Shown here piece after piece: positions 1 through 8,698 of a stretch of 54,586 nt of DNA (positions are counted from its first letter, which is position 1; every line of letters starts with the position of its first letter). The notes beneath the pieces were generated by a model. That model saw nothing but the letters and a program-made list of their open reading frames with translations. It did no database searches and was not told where the DNA came from. Source of the stretch: Clostridia bacterium (GTDB lineage Bacteria; Bacillota; Clostridia; Oscillospirales; Acutalibacteraceae). Location: contig JAFUIY010000092.1 in NCBI GenBank assembly GCA_017473925.1, forward strand, positions 1-54,586, given 5' to 3'. The position numbers and the translations under genes were made by a program.

Positions 1-145
1 TCGTAAAGGTCTGTGGTCGGAGCCTTTCTTAAACCGTCTTGCGGTAGGAGGTGAAACCGATCCACAGTATCCATTACAGTATAGCATACAGTCCTTGGAG
101 AGGGACTCTAATAACTACTACTTTATTATACGAGGAGTTGTGTTT

Positions 146-766
146 ATGCAGTTTTTTGAATATCTGCTTGATAAATTCGGGACAAATGAACCTATAATGT
201 CAAATGAAATTGAATTCGAAGATTATTCAAAGCCTTGGATATATAAGCAACTGAATACTCTTGTTGTAGAAGGTAAGCTTATGCGCTTTGAAAAGGGTGT
301 TTACTATATACCGACAGAAACTGTTTTCGGCAAGAGTTTGCTCAATCCCCGAAAGGTTATTGAAAAGAAATATATTTCTGACGGCAACGATACAATCGGA
401 TATTATTCGGGCGTAACATTTCAGAATCAGTTACGACTTTCTACTCAGATGTCAAATGTAATTGAAATCTATACAAATAACGAAACATCAAAGACCCGTG
501 ATGTGTTGGTCGGCAGTCAGAGAGTTCTTCTTCGCAGAGCAAGAACAAAAATCACCGGTTCAAATGTCGCTGTACTCAGTTTTCTGGAGCTCATGAATGA
601 TACTTCTCCTGCTTTTCTTGATGATGAACGAAAAGAGATTATTCAGGACTTTATTAAAGCAAACGGCATAACCCGTAAGAATATTACTGAATATGCTCCT
701 GTTTTCCCTGACAGAGTGATGAGAAATCTTATTGAAAGTGAGGTCGTATATAATGTTGCACCATAA
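146..766 (+). CDS. AbiEi-like antitoxin / DUF6088-type transcriptional regulator
   Basis: The 206-residue protein has an N-terminal winged-helix-like segment (FEYLLDKFG...WIYKQLNTLVVEGKL) and the GVYYIP turn typical of AbiEi antitoxins, which bind their own promoter and partner a nucleotidyltransferase toxin. The reading frame is open upstream to a TTG at 95 and beyond, but ATG 146 has GAGGAG 8 bp upstream and is preferred. Its 3' end overlaps the next gene by 14 bp, the usual translational coupling of antitoxin and toxin. Family placement is from sequence character; the role as an antitoxin is inferred from the neighbour. Confidence 0.78.
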   Translation: MQFFEYLLDKFGTNEPIMSNEIEFEDYSKPWIYKQLNTLVVEGKLMRFEKGVYYIPTETVFGKSLLNPRKVIEKKYISDGNDTIGYYSGVTFQNQLRLSTQMSNVIEIYTNNETSKTRDVLVGSQRVLLRRARTKITGSNVAVLSFLELMNDTSPAFLDDERKEIIQDFIKANGITRKNITEYAPVFPDRVMRNLIESEVVYNVAP

Positions 767-1655
767 CAGAGAAACTTTTGAACAGGTCATTTTAAGAGTA
801 GCTGAAGATAAAAAAATCGCACCTGAAATTATAGAAAAAGATTATTATGTTACGCTCTTTCTTAAAAAGATAAAAGAATTGCAACCTAATCTTATCTTCA
901 AAGGCGGTACATCTCTTTCAAAATGCTATAAACTTATAAACCGTTTTTCAGAAGATATTGATTTGAATATTGAAACAGAGGCAAAGCCTACCGAAGGACA
1001 AAGAAAAAAGCTTAAAGCAAATATCGTTTCTGTAATTGATGAATTCGGTTTTGTGCTTTCAAATCCTGATAAAGTACACAGCAGAAGAGATTATAATAAG
1101 TATATTATTGATTATCCGACTGTTTTTAATTCTGATTATCTGAAAGAAAATCTTATTGTGGAAACCGCTGTGTATATCAAGGCGTATCCTTGCAAAGAAA
1201 TGCAGGCAACAAGCATTATCTATGATTTTCTGAAAGAAAACGGATATGATAATCTTATTGCAGAATATAATCTTGAGCCATTCAATGTCAATGTTCAGGC
1301 TGCAGAACGAACACTGATTGATAAACTGTATGCATTGGGAGATTATTATCTTTGTGATGCGGTTCAGGAACATTCCCGCCATATATATGATATTTATAAG
1401 TTGCTCGATATTGTTGAGCTGAACGACGAATTAAGAATGCTTGCAAAAGCTGTTTTTGAGGAAAGAAAAGGTCATCCGAACTGCCATTCTGCAAAGGATG
1501 ATATTGATATGAATAAGCTTCTTCAGGAAATTATCGATAGTGAAGCATATAAAAAGGATTATCAGGACATTACAGAAAAAATAGTGTTTGATAATATTAA
1601 CTATTCAACAGCAATCAAAGCACTACAGACTGTTGTTGACAGTAAATTGTTCTGA
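753..1655 (+). CDS. AbiEii/AbiGii-type nucleotidyltransferase toxin
   Basis: This is a 300-residue protein with the DNA-polymerase-beta-like nucleotidyltransferase signature: FKGGTSLSK at about residues 49-57 and the metal-binding SEDID at 66-70. Family members are the toxin half of type IV (AbiE) toxin-antitoxin/abortive-infection systems and transfer nucleotides to RNA targets. ATG 753 lies inside the end of the antitoxin gene with GTGAGG upstream; a TTG seven codons earlier is less likely. The length fits intact family members and both motifs are present, so the gene looks functional. Phage defence is known for the family, not shown here. Confidence 0.85.
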   Translation: MLHHNRETFEQVILRVAEDKKIAPEIIEKDYYVTLFLKKIKELQPNLIFKGGTSLSKCYKLINRFSEDIDLNIETEAKPTEGQRKKLKANIVSVIDEFGFVLSNPDKVHSRRDYNKYIIDYPTVFNSDYLKENLIVETAVYIKAYPCKEMQATSIIYDFLKENGYDNLIAEYNLEPFNVNVQAAERTLIDKLYALGDYYLCDAVQEHSRHIYDIYKLLDIVELNDELRMLAKAVFEERKGHPNCHSAKDDIDMNKLLQEIIDSEAYKKDYQDITEKIVFDNINYSTAIKALQTVVDSKLF

Positions 1656-1672
1656 TATCATAAGGTGGATTT

Positions 1673-2134
1673 ATGAGTATACTTGCAACTGCAAGTGGTA
1701 AATCAGTTTACCGTGGATATGAATATTTGTTAGAAAACAAGGTTTTATCCTGCAATCAGCTTAATGATTCTGAATATGAGGGGACTGTTAAAGGAACAGC
1801 ACAGAATCCGTATTCTGTACATCTCAATCTTAAGAAACCTAAAACTTCAACCTGCGACTGTCCTTTTGCAAACGGACTGAAAATTTGTAAACATATGGTT
1901 GCAGTTTTCTTCACAGCCTTTCCTGATGAAGCAGAAAACTATAGAAGACAGCTTGAAGAATACGAAGCTGAAGAAGAACAACGAGAACAGGAATTTGAGG
2001 AACTTTGCAACAGGGTAATTGAGCGTGTACATAGTATGCCGAAAAATGATTTAAAGCAAGCTTTGTTGCAACTTCTTTTCGAAGGCCCTGAGTGGCAATT
2101 TGAAAGATTTGTTAATGAGTATATTGAATGGTGA
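1673..2134 (+). CDS. SWIM zinc-finger domain protein
   Basis: This 153-residue protein carries a SWIM zinc finger with C61, C63, C72 and H74 (CDC...CKH). The rest is an acidic Glu-rich helix (about residues 85-115, probable coiled coil) and a short C-terminal helix. SWIM fingers bind nucleic acid or protein and occur in SWI2/SNF2 helicases and MuDR transposases, but no helicase or transposase domain is present here. AGGTGG precedes ATG 1673, 17 bp after the AbiEii stop, so it is probably cotranscribed with the toxin pair. The function is unknown; it may be an accessory partner. Confidence 0.75.
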   Translation: MSILATASGKSVYRGYEYLLENKVLSCNQLNDSEYEGTVKGTAQNPYSVHLNLKKPKTSTCDCPFANGLKICKHMVAVFFTAFPDEAENYRRQLEEYEAEEEQREQEFEELCNRVIERVHSMPKNDLKQALLQLLFEGPEWQFERFVNEYIEW

Positions 2135-2171
2135 TAGAAATACTCAGCAGGATGATTGAAAGGAAATCAGA

Positions 2172-2801
2172 ATGGATAAAAACAAAGCAATAAAATATAT
2201 TTTAGAAAATGCACGGCCGCTTGAATTGGCTATTTACAGATATTTCTTTGAAAATGAATCAAACAAAGCTGTTATTAACGAGCTTTCAAAGTTTCAAAAT
2301 GTTGATGGCGGATTCGGTAATGCCCTTGAGCCTGATTTCTTTAATCCCAATTCAAGTCCGATTGCGACTAACGATGCAATAATCACTCTTTGCCATGTAA
2401 ATGCACTTGACGGATATTCTGATATTGTAAAAGGAATCGTCAGATATTTGGCATCTCACGATTCTTTTAACGAAGATAAAAAACGATGGCTGTTTGCAAT
2501 AGACAGCAACAAGGATTACCCTCATGCAATTTGGTGGGAGAAAAAAGGCGACGGTATCAGCAAATTTAATCCGTCAATCTCATTGGCGGCATTTATGGTT
2601 TGCTATGGTACTCGCACTTCTCTTTATGAAGAGATAATAAAAGAAGCTGTTACATATCTCGAAAACGGAGAAGAAATCAGCGGAGATGATGTAAATTGTT
2701 ATCTGCTGGCTTATGAGCTTTTAACTGCAAACAGTATTAACGATATAGTTAATTTAGATGCTTTTAAAGACCTAAATTGTATTTCTCATTTTTTCAAATA
2801 A
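2172..2801 (+). pseudogene. Alpha/alpha-toroid (prenyltransferase/squalene-cyclase-like) protein, probably truncated
   Basis: The N-terminal part resembles terpenoid-cyclase/prenyltransferase-like alpha/alpha-barrel proteins, with a QNVDGGFGNAL motif at about residues 42-52 that recalls the QW-type Q..DGGFG repeat. GAAAGGAAATCAG precedes ATG 2172. Homologous single-domain proteins are usually near 300 residues and this one stops at 209, exactly where a convergent gene also loses its C-terminus. I therefore read it as a 3'-truncated gene. No catalytic claim is made. Confidence 0.5.
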
Positions 2802-3176
2802 TTGTTTTAATTCAGAGAATGATTGTTCCGCATTATTTATGATAGTTTTTCTGTAAAGCTCAGAATGAATTATCTTTTCTGTTTGTAATGGTCCAACAAA
2901 AAAAGAAAGAAGTTGTTTTGACATATCATCCGCTAATTTTTGATAATCAATATTTATAACACAGTCAAAAGGGTCATTAAAATGTTTCGGAGATGATAAC
3001 CATATCGTATTATTACTGATGTTTTCTAAAGAAAAATTTTTTCCATCAGGCAAATATTCAGCGGAAAAGAACTTAATTAAAGTTTTTGGTGCTACTTCAT
3101 TCCATAACCTGTCAAGTTCTTTTTCATCAGCATTTATATATGCATTATGAAAATTTTTTATTTCGCTGTTTTCCAT
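2772..3176 (-). pseudogene. DUF2971-family protein, N-terminal fragment
   Basis: The 134 residues contain the DUF2971 hallmark (NTIWLSSPKHFNDPFDC at about residues 56-72). The fragment ends at FEKMRNTI, just before the conserved 'CFSE...MWSHYa...HkGfcieY' block that full-length members (about 250-300 residues) need. ATG 3176 has GAGGGAGAAAT upstream, so the 5' end is intact and only the 3' part is missing. Its last 30 bp overlap the end of the convergent toroid gene, which suggests a deletion joined the two gene bodies. DUF2971 genes are frequent in defence and mobile contexts; the function is unknown. Confidence 0.6.
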
Positions 3177-3227
3177 ATTTCTCCCTCAAAACTTTTAAAG
3201 ATTAAAACAATAAATAAACATTGTTTT

Positions 3228-3947
3228 TCAGATTTCGTAAAAATACCTTTTTATATTCTCAGCATCAGGATAATTAATTTCATCGATTGCCCTGACTACT
3301 TCATCAGCATGATATTCAACATCGATTATTTCCACGTCGATATTACTGTTATCTATATTCACAATGCCTGCCCGTGCGATATTTTTATCAACTCCGGGAC
3401 AACCGAGCGAACCGACATTTATATAAAATTTATTGCCCTTGCAAATATTTCTGCAATGATTATGACCGTATAAAACGATGTCACTATTAACATTATCAAA
3501 CATTTCATCCAAATCATCTGCAGACGGATTTTTCTTACCGCCTTTATAATGACCGTCATAGTCCATACGGCAATGTACAACTGTCAACATGTGACCTTCA
3601 CAATTGAAACTTGTTTGATACGGCAAACTTCTGAGAAAGGCAACTGATTCTTTTGATAACAAACCGTGTTCCCATTTGTGATGCTTCATTTCCTCATAAC
3701 CCATATTTTCTTCATTGGGATACTCAGTCGGCATTTCATCAAGCAGGTATTTTTCATGATTTCCACGGACTGCAATGAGATTGGGAATCTGCATCAGATA
3801 TTGAACTGTTTCTTCGGGGAAAGGTCCGATTCCGATTATATCTCCGCAGCAAATAATCTTATCGCAATCGAGCTGTTGCAATTTTTCTATAATAACTTTA
3901 AGTGCTGTAAGATTGTTATGTATATCGGTGATTACTCCCAGTTTCAT
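3228..3947 (-). CDS. Calcineurin-like metallophosphoesterase (YfcE/MJ0936-like)
   Basis: The 239-residue protein has the ordered metal-binding motifs of small phosphodiesterases: DIHNN near the start, GDIIG, GNHEK, then VVHCRMD and YGHNH toward the C-terminus. Such enzymes hydrolyse phosphodiesters with a bound Mn/Ni pair in the cytoplasm; the substrate cannot be read. A GTG three codons upstream is possible, but ATG 3947 sits 5 bp after AGGTGG and is preferred. A clear promoter of its own (3990-4018) lies upstream inside a repeat also found before the Nudix gene. Confidence 0.8.
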   Translation of the reverse strand: MKLGVITDIHNNLTALKVIIEKLQQLDCDKIICCGDIIGIGPFPEETVQYLMQIPNLIAVRGNHEKYLLDEMPTEYPNEENMGYEEMKHHKWEHGLLSKESVAFLRSLPYQTSFNCEGHMLTVVHCRMDYDGHYKGGKKNPSADDLDEMFDNVNSDIVLYGHNHCRNICKGNKFYINVGSLGCPGVDKNIARAGIVNIDNSNIDVEIIDVEYHADEVVRAIDEINYPDAENIKRYFYEI

Positions 3948-3988
3948 TGAATCCACCTGCTTTCTGTATGTAAAGATTTCTTAAATGT

Positions 3989-4049
3989 AATTATAGCACT
4001 TTTTATTAAGAAATTCAATATAACAACTGCCCCCACAAAAGTGAGAGCA
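3989..4049. repeat. Promoter-bearing intergenic repeat, copy 1
   Basis: About 60 bp closely matches 7382-7470. Shared blocks are TAATTATA-CACT, AAATTCAATA, and a core of ACAACTGCCC then CCACAAAAGTGAG. Copy 1 has a single core unit. It lies 5' of the phosphoesterase gene and 3' of the AraC gene. Confidence 0.8.
3990..4018 (-). promoter_or_regulatory. Promoter of the phosphoesterase gene
   Basis: Read on the minus strand there is TTGAAT (4018-4013), a 17-bp spacer and TATAAT (3995-3990), a near-consensus sigma-A promoter within the repeat, about 45 bp from the preferred start codon. Confidence 0.7.
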
Positions 4050-4056
4050 GCAAACA

Positions 4057-4920
4057 TTATCTTTCTTCAATTGGAATCCATATTTCCATATATCGTTTAG
4101 AAAAATCATCATCGAAAAATAGCTTGTTGATTTGTGGGTGTTCAGATATTTTGTATTCTGTTGTAGGCAACCATTCAGATACGATTTTCTTCATAAGTGA
4201 AGCCCATTCATCATCAGGTGACTCACAACAACTTGTTTCAAACACAGCGTATTTATGTGCTGATATTGTAATACTTGTCAAATCCTGCTCAATGTGGGCT
4301 ACAGGACAATCGGCAGCAATGATATGGGTAAATTCATCATTTACAAAGTCTGTATAAACATCATACCACACAGGCTCATCTTTTCGAAAAGTTTTTAACT
4401 TGCGAATAATATCTTTGCTTGTCTGCCAATGTCTTTTTGTTTCTTTATAGGTGTTATCTGCATTCGTGGGACTGCCTGAGCATTTAATGCTGTGCCCTAA
4501 AAGAACAAGGGATTCTTTATCCTCTATTCTGTAATTCATAGTTGTACCGCCTTCCAAAGAAAATTTCAGTACAAGACGGGAAAAGGATTTAAGATTACTG
4601 CCGTTATTTCGGGCTTGTGACGGTAATATTCCGTGAAATTTCTGAAATGCTTTTGCAAAACTGTCAGGACTTTCATAACCGTATTTTATTGCAACATCAA
4701 TTACTTTTGTATTGGTTGTTGCAAGCTCTCTGCCGGCAAGAGTCAATCTGCGGTTACGGATATATTCGCCTAACGTGAAGCCACAAAGAATACTGAACAC
4801 ACGCTGAAAATGATAGCTTGAAGAATAGCACTGCTTTGCAACTTCTTCATAGTCAATCACTTCAGTAAGATTATCTTCGATGTAATCAATAGCGTGTTGT
4901 ATTCCGATAATCCAATCCAT
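4057..4920 (-). CDS. AraC-family regulator with GyrI-like effector-binding domain
   Basis: Residues 1-105 form an AraC/XylS double helix-turn-helix (YEEVAKQCYSSSYHFQRVF, then IDVAIKYGYESPDSFAKAF). Residues 125-287 form a GyrI-like/SOUL-type small-molecule binding domain, the Rob/BmrR/TipAL arrangement. Proteins like this usually sense drugs or hydrophobic ligands and activate efflux or modification genes. AAGGAGGG precedes ATG 4920. It follows the kinase/GNAT/Nudix run on the same strand, so it may regulate its own neighbourhood; that is inference. Confidence 0.85.
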   Translation of the reverse strand: MDWIIGIQHAIDYIEDNLTEVIDYEEVAKQCYSSSYHFQRVFSILCGFTLGEYIRNRRLTLAGRELATTNTKVIDVAIKYGYESPDSFAKAFQKFHGILPSQARNNGSNLKSFSRLVLKFSLEGGTTMNYRIEDKESLVLLGHSIKCSGSPTNADNTYKETKRHWQTSKDIIRKLKTFRKDEPVWYDVYTDFVNDEFTHIIAADCPVAHIEQDLTSITISAHKYAVFETSCCESPDDEWASLMKKIVSEWLPTTEYKISEHPQINKLFFDDDFSKRYMEIWIPIEER

Positions 4921-4984
4921 TGTTATCCCTCCTTGTTTGTCTTAATTCTAACAGAAGGCTGAAAAAATTTCCCGACATTATGTG

Positions 4985-5494
4985 TTAAGTGAAGTCGGGT
5001 TCTGTGTGTATGATTTCATCTGCAACTTGCTTTATGGTTTTATTTACTGTATTAATTTTAATTGTATCTAAATTCTGATACTTTGAAATCCGAGCAATGC
5101 TTCTTTCAATAACATCTTTAGTACGTATGCCTGCATTAATATCAGCCTCTAATCTTTTACGAAGTGTTGCTTCATCAGTCATAAGGGATATGCATTTAAC
5201 ATTGCAGTTCTCTGTATTCAACCTTTCGACAATAGAATCGATTATGAATTGTTCGTGCATTACCCAACAGAAGATAATGTTCTCGTAGGCAGAGCAACGC
5301 AGAAAATTATTAAGCAAAAAACAAATGTTATCCGTTACCATAGCCTTTGTTTCTTCGGTCACCTGAAAAGGATTTGCGTCCCAACACCAATCACCGTCAA
5401 GAAATACGCTGTTCGGTAAATCTATTTTCAATTGTTGACTTACGGCGGTTTTGCCAACACCCATTGTACCGCCAATCAGATATAGTGTTTTCAT
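4985..5494 (-). CDS. P-loop nucleotide kinase-like ATPase (AAA_18/shikimate-kinase fold)
   Basis: This is a 169-residue protein with Walker A GGTMGVGKT at residues 8-16, an FLDGD acid motif after strand 2 and a lid-like LRKRLEAD segment, as in small-molecule kinases of the adenylate/shikimate/chloramphenicol-kinase type. The start at ATG 5494 uses GGAGAAG inside the last codons of the upstream GNAT gene (stop at 5496), so translation is coupled. The substrate is unknown; the setting among GNAT and Nudix genes suggests modification of a small metabolite or antibiotic. Confidence 0.72.
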   Translation of the reverse strand: MKTLYLIGGTMGVGKTAVSQQLKIDLPNSVFLDGDWCWDANPFQVTEETKAMVTDNICFLLNNFLRCSAYENIIFCWVMHEQFIIDSIVERLNTENCNVKCISLMTDEATLRKRLEADINAGIRTKDVIERSIARISKYQNLDTIKINTVNKTIKQVADEIIHTEPDFT

Positions 5495-5495
5495 T

Positions 5496-5945
5496 TTACT
5501 TCTCCATAAAAATAGCTCTACCGTCTTCAACATAGCCACATGCTTCATATAGCTTTTGAGCTATCGGATTATTGACATTAACATATAAGCGGATGCCCGT
5601 TGCATTTAACTCATCCTTTAATTCATCAGCTTTTTTAAGCAAAGCTTTTGCAAAACCATTACCACGGAAGGAAGGTTCAACCCATAATTCATCAACATAT
5701 ATGTGACCATGTCCATTCCATCTGCTACCGATTTTAGCGATGTAAACACAGGAAATCCAACCAACATATCTGCTATCAACCTTAACAGCATAGACATAAA
5801 GGTCAGGATTTGATAATTCATTTTTCATCTGTTCAGAAATTACTATTTGTGAAGGCTCACGCTCATTACCATGTTCTCTCCAAAATACCATATCATCAAA
5901 CAGAGAATAGTTGTTTACATCAATTTTTTCAATTATATAGTTCAT
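5496..5945 (-). CDS. GNAT-family N-acetyltransferase
   Basis: The 149-residue single-domain GNAT has strand VDELWVEP, the acetyl-CoA pyrophosphate loop FRGNGFAKALL at about residues 94-104, and the terminal NNPIAQKLYEACGYVEDG motif. AAGGTGAT precedes ATG 5945. It transfers acetyl from acetyl-CoA to an unidentified amine. The downstream kinase starts 2 bp after its stop, marking a two-gene unit. Confidence 0.85.
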   Translation of the reverse strand: MNYIIEKIDVNNYSLFDDMVFWREHGNEREPSQIVISEQMKNELSNPDLYVYAVKVDSRYVGWISCVYIAKIGSRWNGHGHIYVDELWVEPSFRGNGFAKALLKKADELKDELNATGIRLYVNVNNPIAQKLYEACGYVEDGRAIFMEK

Positions 5946-5988
5946 TATATATCACCTTCGTGTTCTTTTGTAAATATAACTCTTCAAC

Positions 5989-6429
5989 TCAAAAAATCTT
6001 TTTAATGTTCTTTTGTAATTTCGTTACCTCATAACCTTGTGATTGATAAAACTGATGAGCTTTTTCTCTTTCAACACCTGAACAAAGACGGATTCCTACG
6101 GCACCATTTTCTTTTGCCCAGATTTCAGCCTGATTCAGTAATGCAGAACCGATACCGTTTCGCTTATACTCAATATCAACCGCTAATCCAAGACAGTTCT
6201 TAAAATTATCAGCATAAATAACATCGTAGTTTACAAGATGAATATAACCGACAACTTTATTGTCACATTCAGCTACATAAATGACCTGTGTTTTATCATT
6301 CAGCACAACCTCGATTTTTGATTTTTGCTTATCAAAATCATAATCATAACCAAGACTTGTTTTATTGATATGATAAATATCTTGTGTATCAGAGAGAACA
6401 GCCTCTCTGATAATAAAATTCTTACTCAT
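5989..6429 (-). CDS. GNAT-family N-acetyltransferase
   Basis: A 146-residue GNAT with LAVDIEYKRNGIGSALLNQAE (acetyl-CoA loop RNGIGS) and EKAHQFYQSQGYE at the C-terminus. ATG 6429 lies 1 bp after the stop of the gene before it, and the ribosome site is within that gene's end, so the two are translated in sequence. The extra upstream codons in the open frame are not needed. Substrate unknown. Confidence 0.84.
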   Translation of the reverse strand: MSKNFIIREAVLSDTQDIYHINKTSLGYDYDFDKQKSKIEVVLNDKTQVIYVAECDNKVVGYIHLVNYDVIYADNFKNCLGLAVDIEYKRNGIGSALLNQAEIWAKENGAVGIRLCSGVEREKAHQFYQSQGYEVTKLQKNIKKIF

Positions 6430-6430
6430 A

Positions 6431-6892
6431 TTAAAACTCACATTCCATAATATCATTTTCTGCATTGAAACCATTTCTCTGATACCAATTAACAGAATTA
6501 TCACTCGGCCATACGAAGATTAATTCACAGCCTTTTTCTTTCAGATAGTTCTTGATGTATGAAAGTAATTCAGTTCCGTAACCTTTGTTTCTGTATTCTT
6601 TCATCGTATGAACATTAGTGAGATATGCAATATACGATTTATTTACTTTAGGCTTCGGTACTTTATCAATAATTGCAACATACATTGCAGAAATTACAAT
6701 ACCGTCTTGTTCCAAGACAAAAATTGTGTATGTAGAATCATTTTTAAGAAATGTGATGTAATCATCTATGAAGCTCTGCTTGTCTACACCAACAATGTTT
6801 GTTTCGCCATAGGTTATATCATCTTCTGCAGAATGTTCCCATTTCATTTCTGCTAATTGTAAAAAGTCTTTTTCTTCAGCTAATCTAATCAT
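6431..6892 (-). CDS. GNAT-family N-acetyltransferase
   Basis: A 153-residue GNAT with strand TNVHTMKEYRNKGYGTELL (acetyl-CoA loop RNKGYG) and the closing NWYQRNGF motif. Two starts compete: GTG 6901, which overlaps the Nudix stop, and ATG 6892, which has AGGGTGA at 6904-6898. I chose the ATG. It is the middle gene of a tight Nudix-GNAT-GNAT run. Substrate unknown. Confidence 0.83.
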   Translation of the reverse strand: MIRLAEEKDFLQLAEMKWEHSAEDDITYGETNIVGVDKQSFIDDYITFLKNDSTYTIFVLEQDGIVISAMYVAIIDKVPKPKVNKSYIAYLTNVHTMKEYRNKGYGTELLSYIKNYLKEKGCELIFVWPSDNSVNWYQRNGFNAENDIMECEF

Positions 6893-6897
6893 TTCAT

Positions 6898-7350
6898 TCA
6901 CCCTAACCCGATATTTGATTTATCTCCGGCATATATACCTGAATCTGCAAATCCGTTTTCGGCAAGTTTAAGAAACTTTTCATTGAATCCATATTCTGAC
7001 AAGTCAGAAATGGGAACAAACTCAACATCATATATAGGGTTGGATTCAAATTCATTTGTAGGTAATGCAATATTGCCTGCAACTCTTTTTAACAGGAATG
7101 TTATATGTAAAAGTGTATTATCGCTTGCAGATACATCACACAAGTAAAGAAGGCGTACAATCTCAACATTAAGACCTGTTTCTTCTTTCATTTCACGGAT
7201 AATGCCTTGTTCTAAAGTTTCCCCTTGTTCTAACTTACCACCGGGCAGAGACCAATTCCTTTTTTCACTGACTCTCTGTTTTACTAATAGTATTTTATTA
7301 TTTTCAATCAGGATTCCTGTAACACGAATATTGAAATCATATTTTGACAT
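6898..7350 (-). CDS. Nudix hydrolase
   Basis: A 150-residue Nudix protein whose box GX5EX7REUXEEXGU is complete at about residues 37-60 (GGKLEQGETL then REMKEETGL). Such enzymes cleave nucleoside diphosphates linked to another moiety; MutT-like or ADP-ribose-like activity cannot be separated here. ATG 7350 is preferred, with GAGG 9 bp upstream; in-frame ATG/GTG codons exist at 7359, 7365 and 7368. It is the first gene of the minus-strand run and has a promoter in the second copy of the intergenic repeat. Confidence 0.85.
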   Translation of the reverse strand: MSKYDFNIRVTGILIENNKILLVKQRVSEKRNWSLPGGKLEQGETLEQGIIREMKEETGLNVEIVRLLYLCDVSASDNTLLHITFLLKRVAGNIALPTNEFESNPIYDVEFVPISDLSEYGFNEKFLKLAENGFADSGIYAGDKSNIGLG

Positions 7351-7381
7351 TATATTCATCCTCATCACTCGATTATAAATT

Positions 7382-7470
7382 AATTATATCACTCTATGAC
7401 GAGAAATTCAATAAGACAACTGCCCTCCACAAAAGTGAGTGACAACTGCCCTCCACAAAAGTGAGAGCAT
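7382..7470. repeat. Promoter-bearing intergenic repeat, copy 2 with a tandem core duplication
   Basis: This matches 3989-4049 but the core (ACAACTGCCCTCCACAAAAG then TGAG) occurs twice in tandem, at 7416 and 7442, spaced 26 bp. It lies 5' of the Nudix gene and 3' of the split integrase gene. Confidence 0.8.
7383..7411 (-). promoter_or_regulatory. Promoter of the Nudix-GNAT-GNAT run
   Basis: On the minus strand there is TTGAAT (7411-7406), 17 bp, TATAAT (7388-7383), the same geometry as in repeat copy 1. It lies about 33 bp upstream of the Nudix start. Confidence 0.7.
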
Positions 7471-7502
7471 ATAGATGATTTATAATTAATCCACATAAAT
7501 AT

Positions 7503-8475
7503 TCAAGACCACAAGTAATGGTCCGCTACCACAGAAGCTCGATTATGCCCTAAGTTTTGCGAACATCGTAATAATGCTAACCTATCATAGCAGATATTCT
7601 TCTTATCATCTCTGCAATGATAAGCTGTGCGAACATCGGTAAAGCCTTTCTTTAAAGTGCCGTCTGGGTTGTAATATTGCCGAACTTCAGATTTATCGGT
7701 GTAGGTTGCAACTAATCTATTATGGTATAAAATTATTCTTTCTTTTTTATATGCACTTCTGTTACGGGCATATTTTTCGTAGATTGACTTCGCATATTCT
7801 GCTCGCAGAGAATGGATATCAATATCAGGAATACTGTCAAATACTTTTTTTTTCGCCAGCATTTTTCATTATATCAATGACAAAGGCGATTTCGTCTTCT
7901 GTGCCGATGATTTCACTTATTCTTTTGCGACCACCTTTGCCATTACGGATGTGAATATAGTATTTACCGTCCTCCTCTCTTAAAGCATCACCTTTAAGAG
8001 AAGTAACCTCTCTTCTGCGCAGACCTGTACATCTGCAGAATTTAATAAAGTCATCATTTTTACCGTCTTTGTATCTGTTGTCTCTTGCAACAGCGAGGCG
8101 GCTTCTTTTTATTTGTTTTCTTTCACGGGGTGGGGTAGAAATGAAGTCTTTCGTGGAGCAATGGAATAATTTCGCCAATGCGGAAGCTTGCAGTTTAATT
8201 GTATATGGCGACATATCCTTATCAATGCTGGCTTGCAAATACTCATTGACATACTGCCGACAGTCTGTCAGATTTTTTGCTTTATGTTGACTTTTGCAGT
8301 AAATAGCAAAAGCAATACACTGTTGTTGATATGCATTGAAAGTTCCGTATGAATATATCTTCTCGGAAGTTTCACCCAATACTTTATCAACATGTTTACT
8401 TTGACCGGTAGTAAGCATACTGCGAAGCTCTTCATCGACTTGCTGCTTGAGACTCTTTTTATTTTTATGACCCAT
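7503..8475 (-). pseudogene. Tyrosine recombinase/integrase, split by a frameshift at an A9 run
   Basis: The first part (8475 to about 7840) has an N-terminal SAM-like core-binding domain and the catalytic arginine block CRCTGLRRREVTSLKG. The second part (about 7862-7503) carries HSLRAEYA (HxxR), LGHNR (second His) and a terminal DHYLW that supplies the tyrosine. The two frames meet at nine T on the plus strand (7845-7853), which reads as A9 in the gene; one base more or less would join them. AAGGGG precedes ATG 8475. It may be a pseudogene, a slippage-expressed gene or an assembly error. All catalytic residues remain. Confidence 0.75.
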
Positions 8476-8653
8476 TTTCAGCACCCCTTCATATAAAAGG
8501 TAGTATGTTAAAATTATCACCCACATTTTTTCGAAAGAGTTATGGTTCTCTTGAATTTCTGACCTTGTTTTGTTGTTTTGCTCCTTTCTTAAGTTCCATA
8601 TCATCTTTTATATCGTTTTAATTATGTAGCATTCTTCTATTACATAAAATAAA

Positions 8654-8674
8654 AATCCCGATAAAATCGGGATT
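8654..8674 (-). terminator. Intrinsic terminator, minus strand
   Basis: AATCCCGAT, an AAA loop, and ATCGGGATT form a perfect 9-bp stem. Read on the minus strand it is followed by a T-rich tract (TTTATTTTATG). It stands upstream of the split integrase and has no protein gene to end, so it probably closes a short untranslated transcript. Confidence 0.65.
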
Positions 8675-8698
8675 CCGTAATACAGTTTCTGAGTTAGC

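Noticed and set aside
95..145. TTG start at 95 for the AbiEi-like gene
   Set aside because: No ribosome site precedes it, while ATG 146 has GAGGAG at ideal distance.
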